NCBI GenBank assembly: GCA_026260175.1
Contig: JAKCWW010003789.1
Coordinates: 1 to 21,080, forward strand
Length of the DNA stretch: 21,080 nucleotides
Direction of reading: 5' to 3'
Source: Reticulitermes lucifugus
Taxonomy: Eukaryota > Arthropoda > Insecta > Blattodea > Rhinotermitidae
In this document: positions 1 to 12,496 of the stretch, piece after piece
How positions within the stretch are numbered: the stretch's first letter is position 1
Layout of the letters: each line of letters starts with the position of its first letter
Notes under the pieces: generated by a model
The model's input: the letters and a program-made list of their open reading frames with translations, nothing else
The model's database searches: none
Told to the model about the DNA's origin: nothing
Made by a program: the position numbers and the translations under genes

Positions 1-313
1 GGAGTAAAGTTTGCTCAAAACAAACGTCAATGAAAGATTTTCTCAGCAAGAAGTAATAATTATAATTAAATTGTTCTTATCTATAATTTTTAATGGTTTC
101 CCGGTACTATCATTTCCCGTATGTATCGTTCAAATTTTCCGGTCCCCTGAAAAACGATGGATAGAGGTTTCACTGTATTTGTTATTTAATAGCTTGATTC
201 TCATTTTCTCATTTAGAACTTGTTATTTAATACTTTATTTTGGATGTAATTTATTTAACTTATTTTAGATGTAGATTATAGACTATGTATAACTTGAATT
301 ATGCACTAACAAC

Positions 314-382
314 TCTGGGGGTACAAAGTCGAAGAGAAATTATATCTGGGGGTACGAGAACAAAAAAGGTTGAATACCACTG
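314..382. mobile_element. terminal fragment of a hAT-like element (element A)
   Basis: Read on the minus strand from base 382, the sequence begins CAGTGGTATTCAACCTTTTT, the typical 'CAGTGGTTCTCAACC' start of hAT-superfamily inverted terminal repeats. Two direct copies of TCTGGGGGTAC (314-324 and 345-355) lie just inside, a subterminal repeat arrangement. The other end is not visible and may lie left of the window. It carries no transposase here. Confidence 0.5.
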
Positions 383-390
383 ATCCAGAG

Positions 391-665
391 CACGGGTTCT
401 TACCCTTTTTTGTGCCACGGATATCTTCAAGAGTCTGGTAAAACCTACAGACCCCTTCTCAGAAAAATGTATTTAAATGCATAAAATAGAGATAGTGAGA
501 TTTATGGAAGTTAAAAAACCTTGTTTGGGTTCTAGAGGCCATAAATTACTTTGTTGCCTGTATTCATTATTGAATAATATGCTAAATTTCAGTTACAGGT
601 TAGTGAAAATAAAGATGTAATCTTTTTCTGATCCAAGTTAACAGACCCCGGGTTAAGAACGGCTG
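391..665. mobile_element. non-autonomous hAT-like element with 8-bp target duplication (element B)
   Basis: The left end is CACGGGTTCTTACCC (391-405). The right end read in reverse is CAGCCGTTCTTAACCC (665-650), a diverged inverted terminal repeat pair. The flanks are atccagag (383-390) and atctagag (666-673), an 8-bp direct repeat with one mismatch; 8 bp is the hAT target-site length. The right copy fits the nnnTAnnn preference of Buster-type hATs. The 275-bp interior has no coding capacity, so this is a non-autonomous (MITE-like) copy. Superfamily assignment comes from ends and target-site length only. Confidence 0.65.
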
Positions 666-1132
666 ATCTAGAGAGTTAAAAACACAAATGTACTTCAAAT
701 ATGGTCCAGAGACTTAAAAACATAAATTGATTTAAGATATTAACAGGGTGGCGATGATTATTTTGTGAACATATTTAGCTTTTTTGATAAACGTGCATAA
801 AGTGGTACCTAACAGTCATTTGTATACCTCAATTATACTGCATTTTTGTACAAGTTAAAAACAAACAGACAGTTCTGATAAAAGAATGAATCAAAAATTC
901 AAAATTTATTTTATCAAAAGAAACAAAGGATCTAATTTCAACACAGTCTAAATGTAATACTTTTTTTCTCTCAGAAGAGAGGATGGCTATATACAGGAGA
1001 CACAAACTATTACTCAATTCTATGTACAGCGTGCCTTTGCATTAATTATCAAGAACCATGAACACTTGCAAAAACTTTGTTGTAGAAAAAATGTGGGTTT
1101 CAATCTTGCCCACAATTTAATTTGAAACATAT

Positions 1133-1165
1133 CCCCCCCCCTTTCAAAGAGAGAGAGAGAGAGAG
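1133..1165. repeat. poly-C followed by (GA)n microsatellite
   Basis: Nine C residues (1133-1141) are followed after a short spacer by an alternating AG tract (1148-1165). Simple-sequence repeat inside an Imp intron. Confidence 0.9.
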
Positions 1166-1417
1166 TCAAGATGGGTGTAGATCTTCATGTAGTGGTGGTC
1201 ACTAAAACTGTCCAACCTAAATGAAAACTGAAATGGCTTGACATTTTTCATAAAGTTATTCAGCATTCATGAAATGTGACCTGCAGTTCTGGAATTGTTA
1301 CATCCATACACATGGAATGATTTTAGTAGGTACTATGCATATATGTGACCATGCCAAAAATGGCCAATTTTGTGAATTTGACCTGTGCATTATTTGCAAA
1401 CACATTCAGCATCACTG

Positions 1418-1580
1418 CCCTCTGGCATATGAATTAATGCCTGGTGTGATCTGCAGGAGACAAGAATTTAAATGAGAGCTGCATAAGGAAGCCATTAAAT
1501 GGCCATCAAATATACCCCACACTTGGTGTTTTGAACATCACACTGTGTGATAGGTATAATTCATGTTAGGGGCCAAAGAA
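1418..1580 (+). mobile_element. TTAA-type (piggyBac-like) short element, copy 1
   Basis: The left end is CCCTCTGGC (1418-1426). The right end is GGCCAAAGAA (1571-1580), followed by TTAA (1581-1584). The interior (GGTGTGATCTGCAG…AATTTAAATGAGAGCTGCATAAGGAAG…) aligns by eye with the reverse complement of the copy at 8375-8528 over most of its length. It also aligns with the reverse complement of the copy at 10257-10392 around the GCTTGGTGTGATC block. It is 163 bp long and non-coding. The left flank no longer reads TTAA, so the copy is old. Confidence 0.65.
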
Positions 1581-2136
1581 TTAAAACACATTTAACAATT
1601 ACTTCTACGATTCTGATACAACTTACAGCCATCAAACAATATTTATGAACCATAATTCTTTTCCTTCTAACAAACTGGGTGCATTAAGACTGCTGAAACT
1701 GTGAACTTCCCAAACTGGTCTTCCCTTTACAACTGAAGGAAAAATTCTCAAACAGTTCAACTATTTGCATGCAGCTATGTCCCTGTCTGCTTTATGTGTA
1801 CATTTAGTTACACATTTCTCCTAGCCTCTTGATAACAGAGATGCACTTAATGGAGACAATCTGAGGAGTAAAGAAACTATAACTATGAGCACTGTTTTCT
1901 ATTCCTGATCACATAACTAACTCCACACAGAACAGTGGAACAGCTCTTATAAAAAATACCCTTATCATTGCAAGTTAAATGAAACATTCCACACCCAAAA
2001 TACACAAAGTTAAAATACATCAGCAAGTGCTCTTTGTTTTCTTTTGCTAGTGAATAGCACTTTATGATGTAAACGCACTTCATTTCTTGTACACCAAAAG
2101 TTTAAGTGTTGCTCTGAATTAAAATAAGGAACTTAC

Positions 2137-2272
2137 AGCCATGGCTTGCAGGTCATTCTCATAGCTCTGCCGCAGCTTGGCGCTGATCAATGCTTCTGCC
2201 TTTGACATATTTTCTATAGAACCTTTCACTGTGATTATTCTCTCCAGATTAAAGCTGTTGATGTCATTGATG
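2137..2272 (-). CDS. Imp: Imp/IGF2BP internal exon: second half of KH2
   Basis: The exon is bounded by an acceptor (TGTTGCAG) and a consensus donor (GTAAGT), 136 nt (1 + 45 codons, ending on a codon boundary). After completing the Ser codon it reads INDINSFNLERIITVKGSIE, then NMSKAEALISAKLRQSYEND and LQAMA. This is the last strand and helix of KH2 and the start of the linker to KH3. The ending QSYENDLQAMA is where insect Imp proteins run into a Pro/Met-rich linker. No continuation is visible between base 2136 and base 1, so the remaining KH3-KH4 exons and the 3' UTR lie outside the window. Confidence 0.95.
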
Positions 2273-5142
<2,870 letters not shown>

Positions 5143-6915
5143 TCACATTATATTACAGTTATATAAGCATCATCATGTCTGTTCCATAGTTTGGTTTTAC
5201 AAAACAGCACAAACATATACATCACAGTTTACAATACAAATCCCAACTATTTCCAAATACTGTAGAGAAAAGGCCTGTCAATCTTAATAAATTAGACACA
5301 GTAACATGGGTACCATTTATAATGGAATGATTTAAAGTACTCTGTTGCAGGAGTGCACAAATCTCAGATGCCAGGTTGCCCAGTCGACTAAATCTTGTAC
5401 AGTGGTTTCTGACATTTGTGGGTCCTCAGTATGCACCTTATCTCGTGCAACCCACCTGGCACCTAGTTTTTCAAAGTGGACCCTGGGTTTTACGAAAATT
5501 TGTGCACCCTTGCTCTGTGGATAAGCTTGAAGAGCCAAGATTAAGCAAAGGTCAAACTATGGTGATATTCATAATGATCCCTGGTGCTTTGCTTGCTATT
5601 AATTTAAATAATTACAGTAACCCCTTGCTCAAAACTGTTTTAAACTACACGTGGTTGAAAACAACTATGGGGAGGAAAAATTGTTAAATGCTGAAAAATT
5701 TTCAAATGTGTGGATAAATGCGGGCAGTTACTCAACTGCTGAGGAAGATGGCAGCATCACCGCACTAAGCCAAAGCCCCTCTCTGTTTAGGTTACGCTGT
5801 GGAATTGGCTCACTGCGCTAACATGCTGTCTGAATGTAATGTGTTTCTGGAAGATTTCTTACGTGCTTCTCTTATAACTAAGTGTCTGCATTAGTGTAAC
5901 CCTATTCTTCCCCACACAAACTTTGCGCGCAGTTTTGCCCAACACACCGTGATCACTCCCCCAAGCCCCATGCTAGATATGGTATTAATGTATTAATAAA
6001 AAAAATGGTGCAAAATGGCCACTGTTCTCCTGTCTAACACAATCTTCAAGCAACCCCAACTGTTTTTTCCAGTTTTAAGGGTCAGTTAGGAAGGGTCAAT
6101 AAGCACATGTCATACTTCCATCTTGGCTGTGTGACATGAATGTATAAAAGGACTAGAAGACAGTAAAATGCTGTCTACTGGCTGCAAGATGGGAAACTTC
6201 CCATCAGCATCATGTCACTGCTCTTTACAGTAAAACAATCGAACGACCACAAGAGCATATAGCATGTGTGTTTTAACAGAGGACAACTTAGATGTAATTT
6301 GTTCTGGTCACAAGTTCACAAATCCTTTGCTACAACTGTTAGCTCATTCTACACATGGTTATCCACTTGTTACACTTGATGCCTTGTCCAGGTTCATACG
6401 GGTATTATCTCCACAGCCACAATTATGACTGGCCTCAAGTTAAATAAGGACACACACAAAGCACAGCCTTTTAGACAACAGTCTCATGGGAAGAAAACAT
6501 GAGCTGTATGCATTTCAACGCAAACACGAGCAAGGTACTGCTCGAAAGAAAATGTATATTTCACAAAAATTTGTCATGGGACTACTGTAAGGATTGATTC
6601 ACAGATGCAGGTAATAGGTGAAGTTGTCCCTGTGCTTAATTAAACGCCATTCTGTGAAGACAGGTTAGCATAGACAGGCAGGCCTATAGCTCCATGCAGT
6701 CTTAGCATCAGAATCAGAAAATCTTCATGCCATGTCTGCTTTGCCTCTGGGAGAATGCCAACACCTTGTTCTCATGCCCAAGACTAAGACATTAATTTTA
6801 TTATGTATGGTTTAATGTAAGCAGGTCACGCAGGACAAATTAGTGAGGCTGTGACCCGAGAACCCTTGGTTAATGCTCACATTTGTCACATTTAACCATC
6901 AAGGTCATATACTAG

Positions 6916-7075
6916 CCCTTCAGTGCTGCAGTTTACATTCCAAACACTGCAAAGGACAGGGAATTTTCAATTTATAGTATATCCTTAATGCAATCGTAAC
7001 CATAAAGTCCACCCAGACCCACAGCATGCAAGGAATTAAGGGCCTGTACAACACTTTGAGGTCGGCACTGAAGGG
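6916..7075 (+). mobile_element. TTAA-type (piggyBac-like) short element, copy 2
   Basis: The copy has perfect 11-bp terminal inverted repeats, CCCTTCAGTGC (6916-6926) and GCACTGAAGGG (7065-7075). The right side is followed by TTAA (7076-7079) and the left is preceded by CTAG, one step from TTAA. It is 160 bp and non-coding. Ends starting CCC next to a TTAA target are characteristic of the piggyBac superfamily. The first part (CCCTTCAGTGCTGCAGTTTA…ATTCC) resembles the copy at 8375-8528 read in reverse (CCCTTTGGTGCTGGAATTAA…ATTCC). Confidence 0.7.
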
Positions 7076-7293
7076 TTAATGCATATTATGATCATGCCTT
7101 CTGTTGTAACATAAAATTAATGTGGAAAGAAATTATATATAAAGGATCCTTACATTATCTGACAACTATAATTTCTACTTTTGCTGCATGTGTGAGCAGT
7201 CAGCTGAGTGGGCTATGTTAATACAACATATGAGCCAACAGAAAGTGGTGATCAACAGCTGTCAGATAAAATAATGACCTTACCTACATACAC

Positions 7294-7340
7294 TCTCAAT
7301 CTCTCTCTCAAACACACACACACACACACATACACAGACA
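7294..7340. repeat. (TC)n(AC)n microsatellite
   Basis: A short TC run is followed by about 20 bases of alternating AC and an imperfect tail. Simple-sequence repeat in an Imp intron. Confidence 0.9.
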
Positions 7341-7655
7341 GAGTTGACTTTCGTAATAGTGATCATGAAACATATCCCCATGATTAGCAGAATAAGTGAT
7401 ACAATAACAGTGATAAGTACCACAGACAATACCTTCTTCATGTGCTCAAATAATTTTTCCTGAACCAGACTTCTCATCCATTCAACCTGCTTACAACTGA
7501 TTGAATCTGTCATGCAGTTCTTCATATCACATCCACAACTAAAGATACAAGCAGTAAAATAAAATTAAGGAGGAGGGCTTTACTCATCAACATAAACATT
7601 TTCAAGTGTTATTGGAAAACAAAACCACTACGTGAGAGATTCATAAGACAAATAC

Positions 7656-7793
7656 CCTTTGTTGGTGTTATTGGCTTCCTGCTGCATCACCTCCAAGATT
7701 CTCCTACAAGCATTGGTACAGTTATCTGGGTTGCCATAGATAGTAATGGCCTTCTCCAGGGACCCCACATTATCCTTCCGATGCACATCCACT
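7656..7793 (-). CDS. Imp: Imp/IGF2BP internal exon: second half of KH1
   Basis: The exon lies between an acceptor (ATTACAG) and a donor (GTATTTG), 138 nt (1 + 45 codons + 2). It completes the Arg codon split from the previous exon and reads VDVHRKDNVGSLEKAITIYG, then NPDNCTNACRRILEVMQQEA and NNTNKG. This is the second and third beta strands and C-terminal helix of KH1, plus the short KH1-KH2 spacer. The block VDVHRK…GSLEKAITIYGNP…NCTNAC is highly diagnostic of arthropod Imp (family knowledge). The two leftover G bases join the A at the start of the next exon to make the Gly before EISLKIL. The exon is too short to appear as a long open frame and was found by looking for the expected continuation of KH1. 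Confidence 0.96.
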
Positions 7794-8374
7794 CTGTAAT
7801 AGAAGCAACAGTCTCAGCAACAAGCTATATAAGTGGGAAGGAGTGTGCTTGTAGCAGTACATTATGAACAAAATGAAAATTACATAGTCCTTTTCAGCAA
7901 TCATTCTCTTTACAGTGCTGAAAAGTGGGACCATAAAAAATACACTTCATGATTACAGTTTAACTACACTACTTTACACTAAATACTAGACTGAAAAGGA
8001 ATGTACACTAAGTCTCCAAACCAGTCATTTAGCTGAATCAGTGAACACTTCAATGCCAAGTCTTTTCTCAGAATCTGAAAGTGCTTATTTCGATAAAAAG
8101 TTATAATTTCTAATGCAACCCAAAGGTGCATTACTGAGTCTGTCACTTGATTCTACACTCATCCAGTTCAAACCAACATACATCTTGTCACTCCCAAATA
8201 CCTGAACTTGTCACTAATTAGAAGGATTTATTAGAGACAATTATATCGCCTCTATCCCCTATATGACACCTAAACATACATAAATCATCAGTAAACCAGT
8301 ATTTTACTTAATGTCAGGATCTGCCACTACACAACCCTTTGGAATTACAGTGAAACAACATACGGAGTTAATAA

Positions 8375-8528
8375 CCTATTGGCATCTATAGCTGTCATGC
8401 AGTGAGATGCTCAGAACACCCAGTGCCATATTAAGGTGATGGCATTTAATGGCCTTCCTTATGCAGTTCTAATTTCAATTCTGGTCTTCTGCACCTCCCA
8501 CCAGGAATTTAATTCCAGCACCAAAGGG
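8375..8528 (-). mobile_element. TTAA-type (piggyBac-like) short element, copy 3
   Basis: The right end is GCACCAAAGGG (8518-8528), followed by TTAA (8529-8532). The left end is CCTATTGGC (8375-8383), preceded by ATAA, with a TTAA three bases further out. Read on the minus strand it aligns with the copy at 1418-1580 (shared blocks CTGCATAAGGAAG, CCATTAAATG, GGTGTT.TGA.CATC.CACTG). It is 154 bp and non-coding. The mariner left end starts only 34 bp beyond it. Confidence 0.7.
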
Positions 8529-8562
8529 TTAAGTATTCTTACCTGGTGTTACTCCTTACATA

Positions 8563-9435
8563 CGAGAGCAGTTCGGAAAGTAACCTCCGTTTATTTTTAG
8601 CAACTAACTGAATAAAGCGGTATACGTCGCGCTTGCACAGTAACTTCATGTAACTCAGTGGCTAGTCAACCATCACTTAAACAGCCACCAGTTGTTCGTA
8701 CTCGTCGCGTATTGAGTGTTTATGATGTGCGCTGCAATCAATAATCCTGCCAGCTGCGAAGTTCACGCTCCACGCTAAACAAATGAGTGCTGCTGATATC
8801 CATTGGGAATTATGCATGGTTTATGGACCAAACATAATGAGTGAAGGATCTGTAAGACAGTGGTGTAGAATGTTCAGAAATGGGCGGACAAATGTTCATG
8901 ATGATGAGCGGAGTGGTCAGCCTTCTGTAGTGAATGACGATCTTGTGCAAAGTGTGAACAAAAAAATTAGAGAAAACCGGCGCTTCACAATTTCAGAGCT
9001 TTCATTTAAATTTCCACACATTTCACGCACTGTTCTCTAAGAGATTGTCACACATAAGCTAGGCTATCACAAGTTTTGCGCAAGAAAGGTTCCGAAAATG
9101 CTTACAGACGCGCACAAAACACAGAGAATGGCCTCAGCTTTGACTTTTTTGAAGTGATATTGCAAAGATGGAAATGAATTTCTCAATCATATTATAACCG
9201 GAGATCCGGAGATGAAACCTGAGTTTCCTGTGTGAATGTTGAAACCAAAGAGCAGTCTAAGCAGTGGATGCACACACATTCACCAAACAAGCCAAGAAAG
9301 CTCAAACAAACTTTGTCTGCCAGAAAGCCGATGGCAACTGTTTTCTGGAATGCGAAAGGAGTGTTGCTGGTTGATTTTATGCCGCAAGGGACCACAATAA
9401 CGTCAGAAGTGTATTGTGAAATGCTGACCTCCGGT
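8563..9435 (+). mobile_element. 5' fragment of a mariner (Tc1/mariner) transposon
   Basis: After a TA dinucleotide (8561-8562) comes CGAGAGCAGTTCGGAAAGTA, a typical mariner inverted terminal repeat start. The transposase relic begins 160 bp downstream. The element ends abruptly at about 9435, inside the transposase, where an unrelated retroelement-like tail is joined. There is no right terminal repeat, so the copy cannot move. Confidence 0.85.
8722..9435 (+). pseudogene. mariner transposase, truncated and multiply disabled
   Basis: Mariner transposase cuts and pastes the element at TA sites through a D,D34D catalytic triad. Seen: MMCAAINNPASCEV at 8722, then a frame change. The helix-turn-helix region follows from 8783 (MSAADIHWELCMVYGPNIMS, NGRTNVHDDERSGQPSVV, ENRRFTISELSFKFPHISRT). 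A TAA stop at 9038-9040 stands where the family has Tyr. Translation continues EIVTHKLGYHKF…KMLTDAHKTQRMASALTF to a TGA at 9155-9157. The first catalytic Asp is in HIITGD (GAT, 9203-9205). A tandem duplication of CCGGAGAT (9198-9205/9206-9213) then shifts the frame, and a TGA (9220-9222) replaces the Trp of the usual ETW. The new frame gives NVETKEQSKQWMHTHSPNKP, LVDFMPQGTTITSEVYCEML. A segment before MLTSG appears deleted compared with the family as I remember it. The second and third catalytic Asp residues are absent. Confidence 0.92.
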
Positions 9436-9530
9436 CTGCCTGAGGATGGGGATGGAGCCAGTCCCCGAAACGTTGTATTTAAATCAGTTGACGCGGCTGA
9501 TAGCCCGAGAAGACTATATTAAATAAATGC
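9436..9530 (+). mobile_element. 3' tail of a short retroelement with hammerhead-like motif (copy 1)
   Basis: The unit starts where mariner homology stops. It contains CTGAGGA (9440-9446), an extra T, a 5-bp helix GGGGA/TCCCC (9448-9452 and 9462-9466), then GAAAC (9467-9471). It runs on to AT-rich sequence ending …TATATTAAATAAATGCTGTT. Its translated form (…PEDGDGASPRNVV…SPRRLY) is one I have seen in many spurious insect predictions, which suggests a dispersed repeat. The layout resembles the other two hammerhead-like units in the window. Family not identified. Confidence 0.45.
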
Positions 9531-9572
9531 TGTTGTCAAAGTCAAAGCTATGAAATTGCTATCCCCTCAATG

Positions 9573-9574
<2 letters not shown>

Positions 9575-9615
<41 letters not shown>
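9575..9615. repeat. (AT)n microsatellite
   Basis: About 20 perfect AT units. It lies shortly after the retroelement-like tail, where target-primed insertions often leave or seed simple repeats. Confidence 0.97.
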
Positions 9616-9616
<1 letters not shown>

Positions 9617-10256
9617 TTTAAATATTTCCACCAGTTTTTAGGTATCTGATTTTTTAATATATTGGATGATATTAAACAATCTTCTGCAAGGATACTCATA
9701 AAAGTGCTTAGAAGAATTCTGTGTTTGAGAAGCATTTCTTCTAGCAGACAAACAGAAACATAGCAATATTCTTCTAGAAACCAACACAACATAACACCTG
9801 CAGTTGTATCATTTCTATATCTTGCTTTGACTTCAGTACATAATAGTTCAACTGCATTACAAGCAGAAACATACATTTCTGTAACACTCTCAGTTATATT
9901 TTCTTACATACATTTCATCTCTTATTTCATGTATCTGCTGCTGAAGTGATCAGTATCCTCCTGTTCCATAAAACAGCATAGTACAAGAATAAAAATCCCT
10001 TGATAAAGTGTGGACATACAAAATGTGGGTTGCTTTCCTGTGGACAGATGTTAATGGGCAGTTGACCTGCATCTTGCCATTCACAAACAGAATTCAATAT
10101 ATGATGCAATGCTGAAAACATACTACAACCAAAATTATGTCATCAAGTTTTTCCACTCAACATCTTGGCCAGATCTTCCTCAACTTGAAGGCATGGGATT
10201 CTAGATAGCGCTTAATAGTGTTTTTTTTTGGGTGGGGGGAGGGGAAGAACAATTAA

Positions 10257-10392
10257 CCCTTTGGCACAGTGTGATCCTCGCAAGGCCAAACATTGCCTAC
10301 CAGCAACGGCCAATTATGTACATAATAATGCGGTCCTCATTTGAATTCCAGTCTGCTGATCACACCAAGCATTTAATTTCGACTCCCAAGGG
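10257..10392 (-). mobile_element. TTAA-type (piggyBac-like) short element, copy 4
   Basis: TTAA (10253-10256) precedes CCCTTTGGCAC (10257-10267). The other end is TCCCAAGGG (10384-10392), complementary to CCCTTGGGA, without a preserved TTAA. Read on the minus strand, AAATTAAATGCTTGGTGTGA, TCAGCAGAC and GGAATTCAAATGAG align with the corresponding blocks of copy 1. It is 136 bp and non-coding. Confidence 0.6.
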
Positions 10393-12247
10393 GGGATGTA
10401 CAGGAGTCACACAAAAATGTGTGGATTTCATTAGTAGTACGCATGCAATTTATGACAGACCCCACTAAACAAGCATCACTGGTGGATAAGTCCAGGCTAT
10501 GGCCAGTGCAGTGGACAGACTGCTGGCACCCGCTTCCATGTCTGCATACAATTAAGATCACCAAACTGTCAAAAACCCCTACCACTCAAAGCATTCTATG
10601 TCTTTGTTAAACCTCAACTGGAAACATTTGTCGATGAAGGTTTACCTTTATTTCATTGTCATAAGCAGACGTAACAATGTTAGGCCTGGTAAACTGCTTC
10701 ACTGCAGACATAGCCATTCCTTCACAGCTAATACCAAAAAACAGGAATGATAACTCATATGACTACATGTTTATTTGAAAGAGAAGAGCTTAAGAGTTCT
10801 ACAATTTCATTTTGCACTTTTCCTGACAAATATAAGGTATTTCTGGGGTCATTCTGTAAGAGGCTCTGTAGAACAATAGCTGTCCCTAATATAAAAATGC
10901 AGCAAAGAACAAAAATTACCGTAATTACTTTCAGGTTCTTTCAAATGATTATAGTCTCAATAACAGTTATTATAAAATTTTTTGCTCTCAGCCCAATTCA
11001 GTTTCACCTCAAAATTTTTGTTTAGGGTTAACAAAAAATACATGCTTTGAGAAAACAGGACCTAAAGCAGTCTGTATGTTCATGGTCTTAAAACGTTCAG
11101 TTGATTTTCTCCAATTACTACATAGCTCGTCTACAGGCTATGTTCTCTGTTCCACCTTCTGTGTAACCGACACACAAAACTTGCACTATACTCTGTACCC
11201 GATTTTAGTGTGTATTAACCATAGCAGCAACTTGGGTTCAAATTATGAATTAAGTTTTCCAGCCCCAAAAACTTGTGACATTTAATTTGTCTGGCCACTA
11301 CATAAAAACAAGAAAGAGTTTGAGACCACTATCTATAAATAACAATTACAAAGTATTGTTTTACATACCTGATATTTGAGAGCAATTAAAATAACTTTTG
11401 CCTTCATAATAATGAAACACAATCTTGTACACCTGATCTTCCATGCATTAATCAAGGACACTAGACTTCATTGCTGTTATCACAAATGTCAAAAAGTTGT
11501 GTGCACACCTAGCAACCCCTGAAGTTGAAAGTTCTGTATATACAACTTGAAATCTGTTGACAACACTTAAGCGCTAATTAAAAAGAAAGCCTACACTGTG
11601 AATGCAAGACCAGAAGGCAGAGGCAATTCATATCAAATACAGCATAATGAATTTCTTAATCTTTCTTTTTACAAAGTCCAATAAATTCTTTATTCGGTAT
11701 GCTGCTATAAATATTATCTTCAAGGCTGCTGTTAATGCTGGCAATAAAGGCATCCAACTACATATAATTCACTGTTACTTTTCTCTTGACTGCAAAAACA
11801 AATAGCAGTTTGTTAGGGAAATTGAATAACAAAGGCAGAAGGTGGCCATTTATTTCTCCATTTGCATCAGGGTGATGTAAACACAAACACACATAATATG
11901 CATTTAATAAATGCCTAAATGTAAGACCACCATGTCACCTGGCATACAATATACACAAATATGAAGTCAACAGTACAACCTGGTGTAAATATTTTTCTGC
12001 GGCTTGGCTAAACAAGCAGAGAGTCAAATCTAAATAGATTAAACACCCTGCGTTAAAAAGCCACAGTCCTAGGTGGTGCCATCTCTGCATAAGTGCTTCA
12101 ACTTTTGAAAACACATTGTTTAACTTAATGAAATGCCCATAACCAAAGGGGCTGTATACAACCCCTAGTCCAAAACTTCTTAATGCACCTGCCCTGTAAA
12201 AAACTAGAACGTATTCCACAGCAAAAACCACAACTTTGTATACCAAC

Positions 12248-12496
12248 CTCGCTCTTGTCTGCTGTGTAATTTGGCGAATAGTGCTGCCCTGGCGTCCAAT
12301 GATTGCTCCCACCATGTCACTCTGCACCAGAATGCGAAGTGGAAAATCAGTCTGGCGGCCTGAGCCTGGCAGTCCAGAAAACCCAGCACCAGCACCTCCT
12401 CTTGAACTGCCACGTCCTCGGCCTCGACGCTCCATTGAAAATTCCACTTTCAGGGTACTGCCGTCATATATGTAACCATTCAGCTCATTCACAGCC
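12248..12496 (-). CDS. Imp: Imp/IGF2BP internal exon: end of RRM, RG-rich linker, first half of KH1
   Basis: The exon starts after TTACAG and ends before GTTGGTATAC. It is 249 nt (1 + 82 codons + 2). It opens with AVNELNGYIYDGSTLKVEFS, the last helix and strand of the RRM. A short Arg/Gly/Ser-rich linker follows (MERRGRGRGSSRGG, then AGAGFSG), of the kind that often aids RNA contact. It then enters KH1 at residue about 107 of the 270-residue visible fragment: DFPLRILVQSDMVGAIIGRQ, then GSTIRQITQQTRAR. The KH1 RNA-binding loop is GRQG. The DFPLRILVQ and GAIIGRQGSTIR blocks are near-invariant in insect Imp as I know the family. The intron after TRAR splits KH1 and is 4.45 kb long. The reading frame stays open past the donor to 11935, discussed separately as possible intron retention. 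Confidence 0.95.

Larger units (their letters stand above)
1..2136 (-). other. Imp intron (3' part of the visible gene), repeat-rich
   Basis: No exon is recognisable here on either strand, and the short open frames show no family signature. The stretch holds two abutting hAT-type ends around 300-673, a C-run followed by a (GA)n tract at 1133-1165, and one copy of a TTAA-flanked short element at 1418-1580. The next Imp exon is expected left of base 1. Confidence 0.6.
7794..12247 (-). other. Imp intron splitting KH1 (4.45 kb), main transposon-bearing intron
   Basis: The intron carries two TTAA-type short elements (8375-8528 and 10257-10392), a truncated mariner (8563-9435) and a retroelement-like tail with a hammerhead-like motif (9436 to about 9530). 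An (AT)n tract lies at 9575-9615. The remainder (7794-8374, 9616-10256 and 10393-11934) shows no gene or element that I can support. Confidence 0.6.

Noticed and set aside
5345..5515. Possible hairpin element with GTGCACAAAT and its complement 135 bp apart, and a hAT-like CAGTGGTTTCTGAC at about 5400
   Set aside because: The repeat is only 10 bp and has a self-complementary GTGCAC core. No target duplication was found, so an element is not supported.
7280..7525. 81-codon minus-strand frame with a hydrophobic stretch and a Cys-Val run
   Set aside because: The Cys-Val run is the translated (AC)n microsatellite. There is no family similarity.
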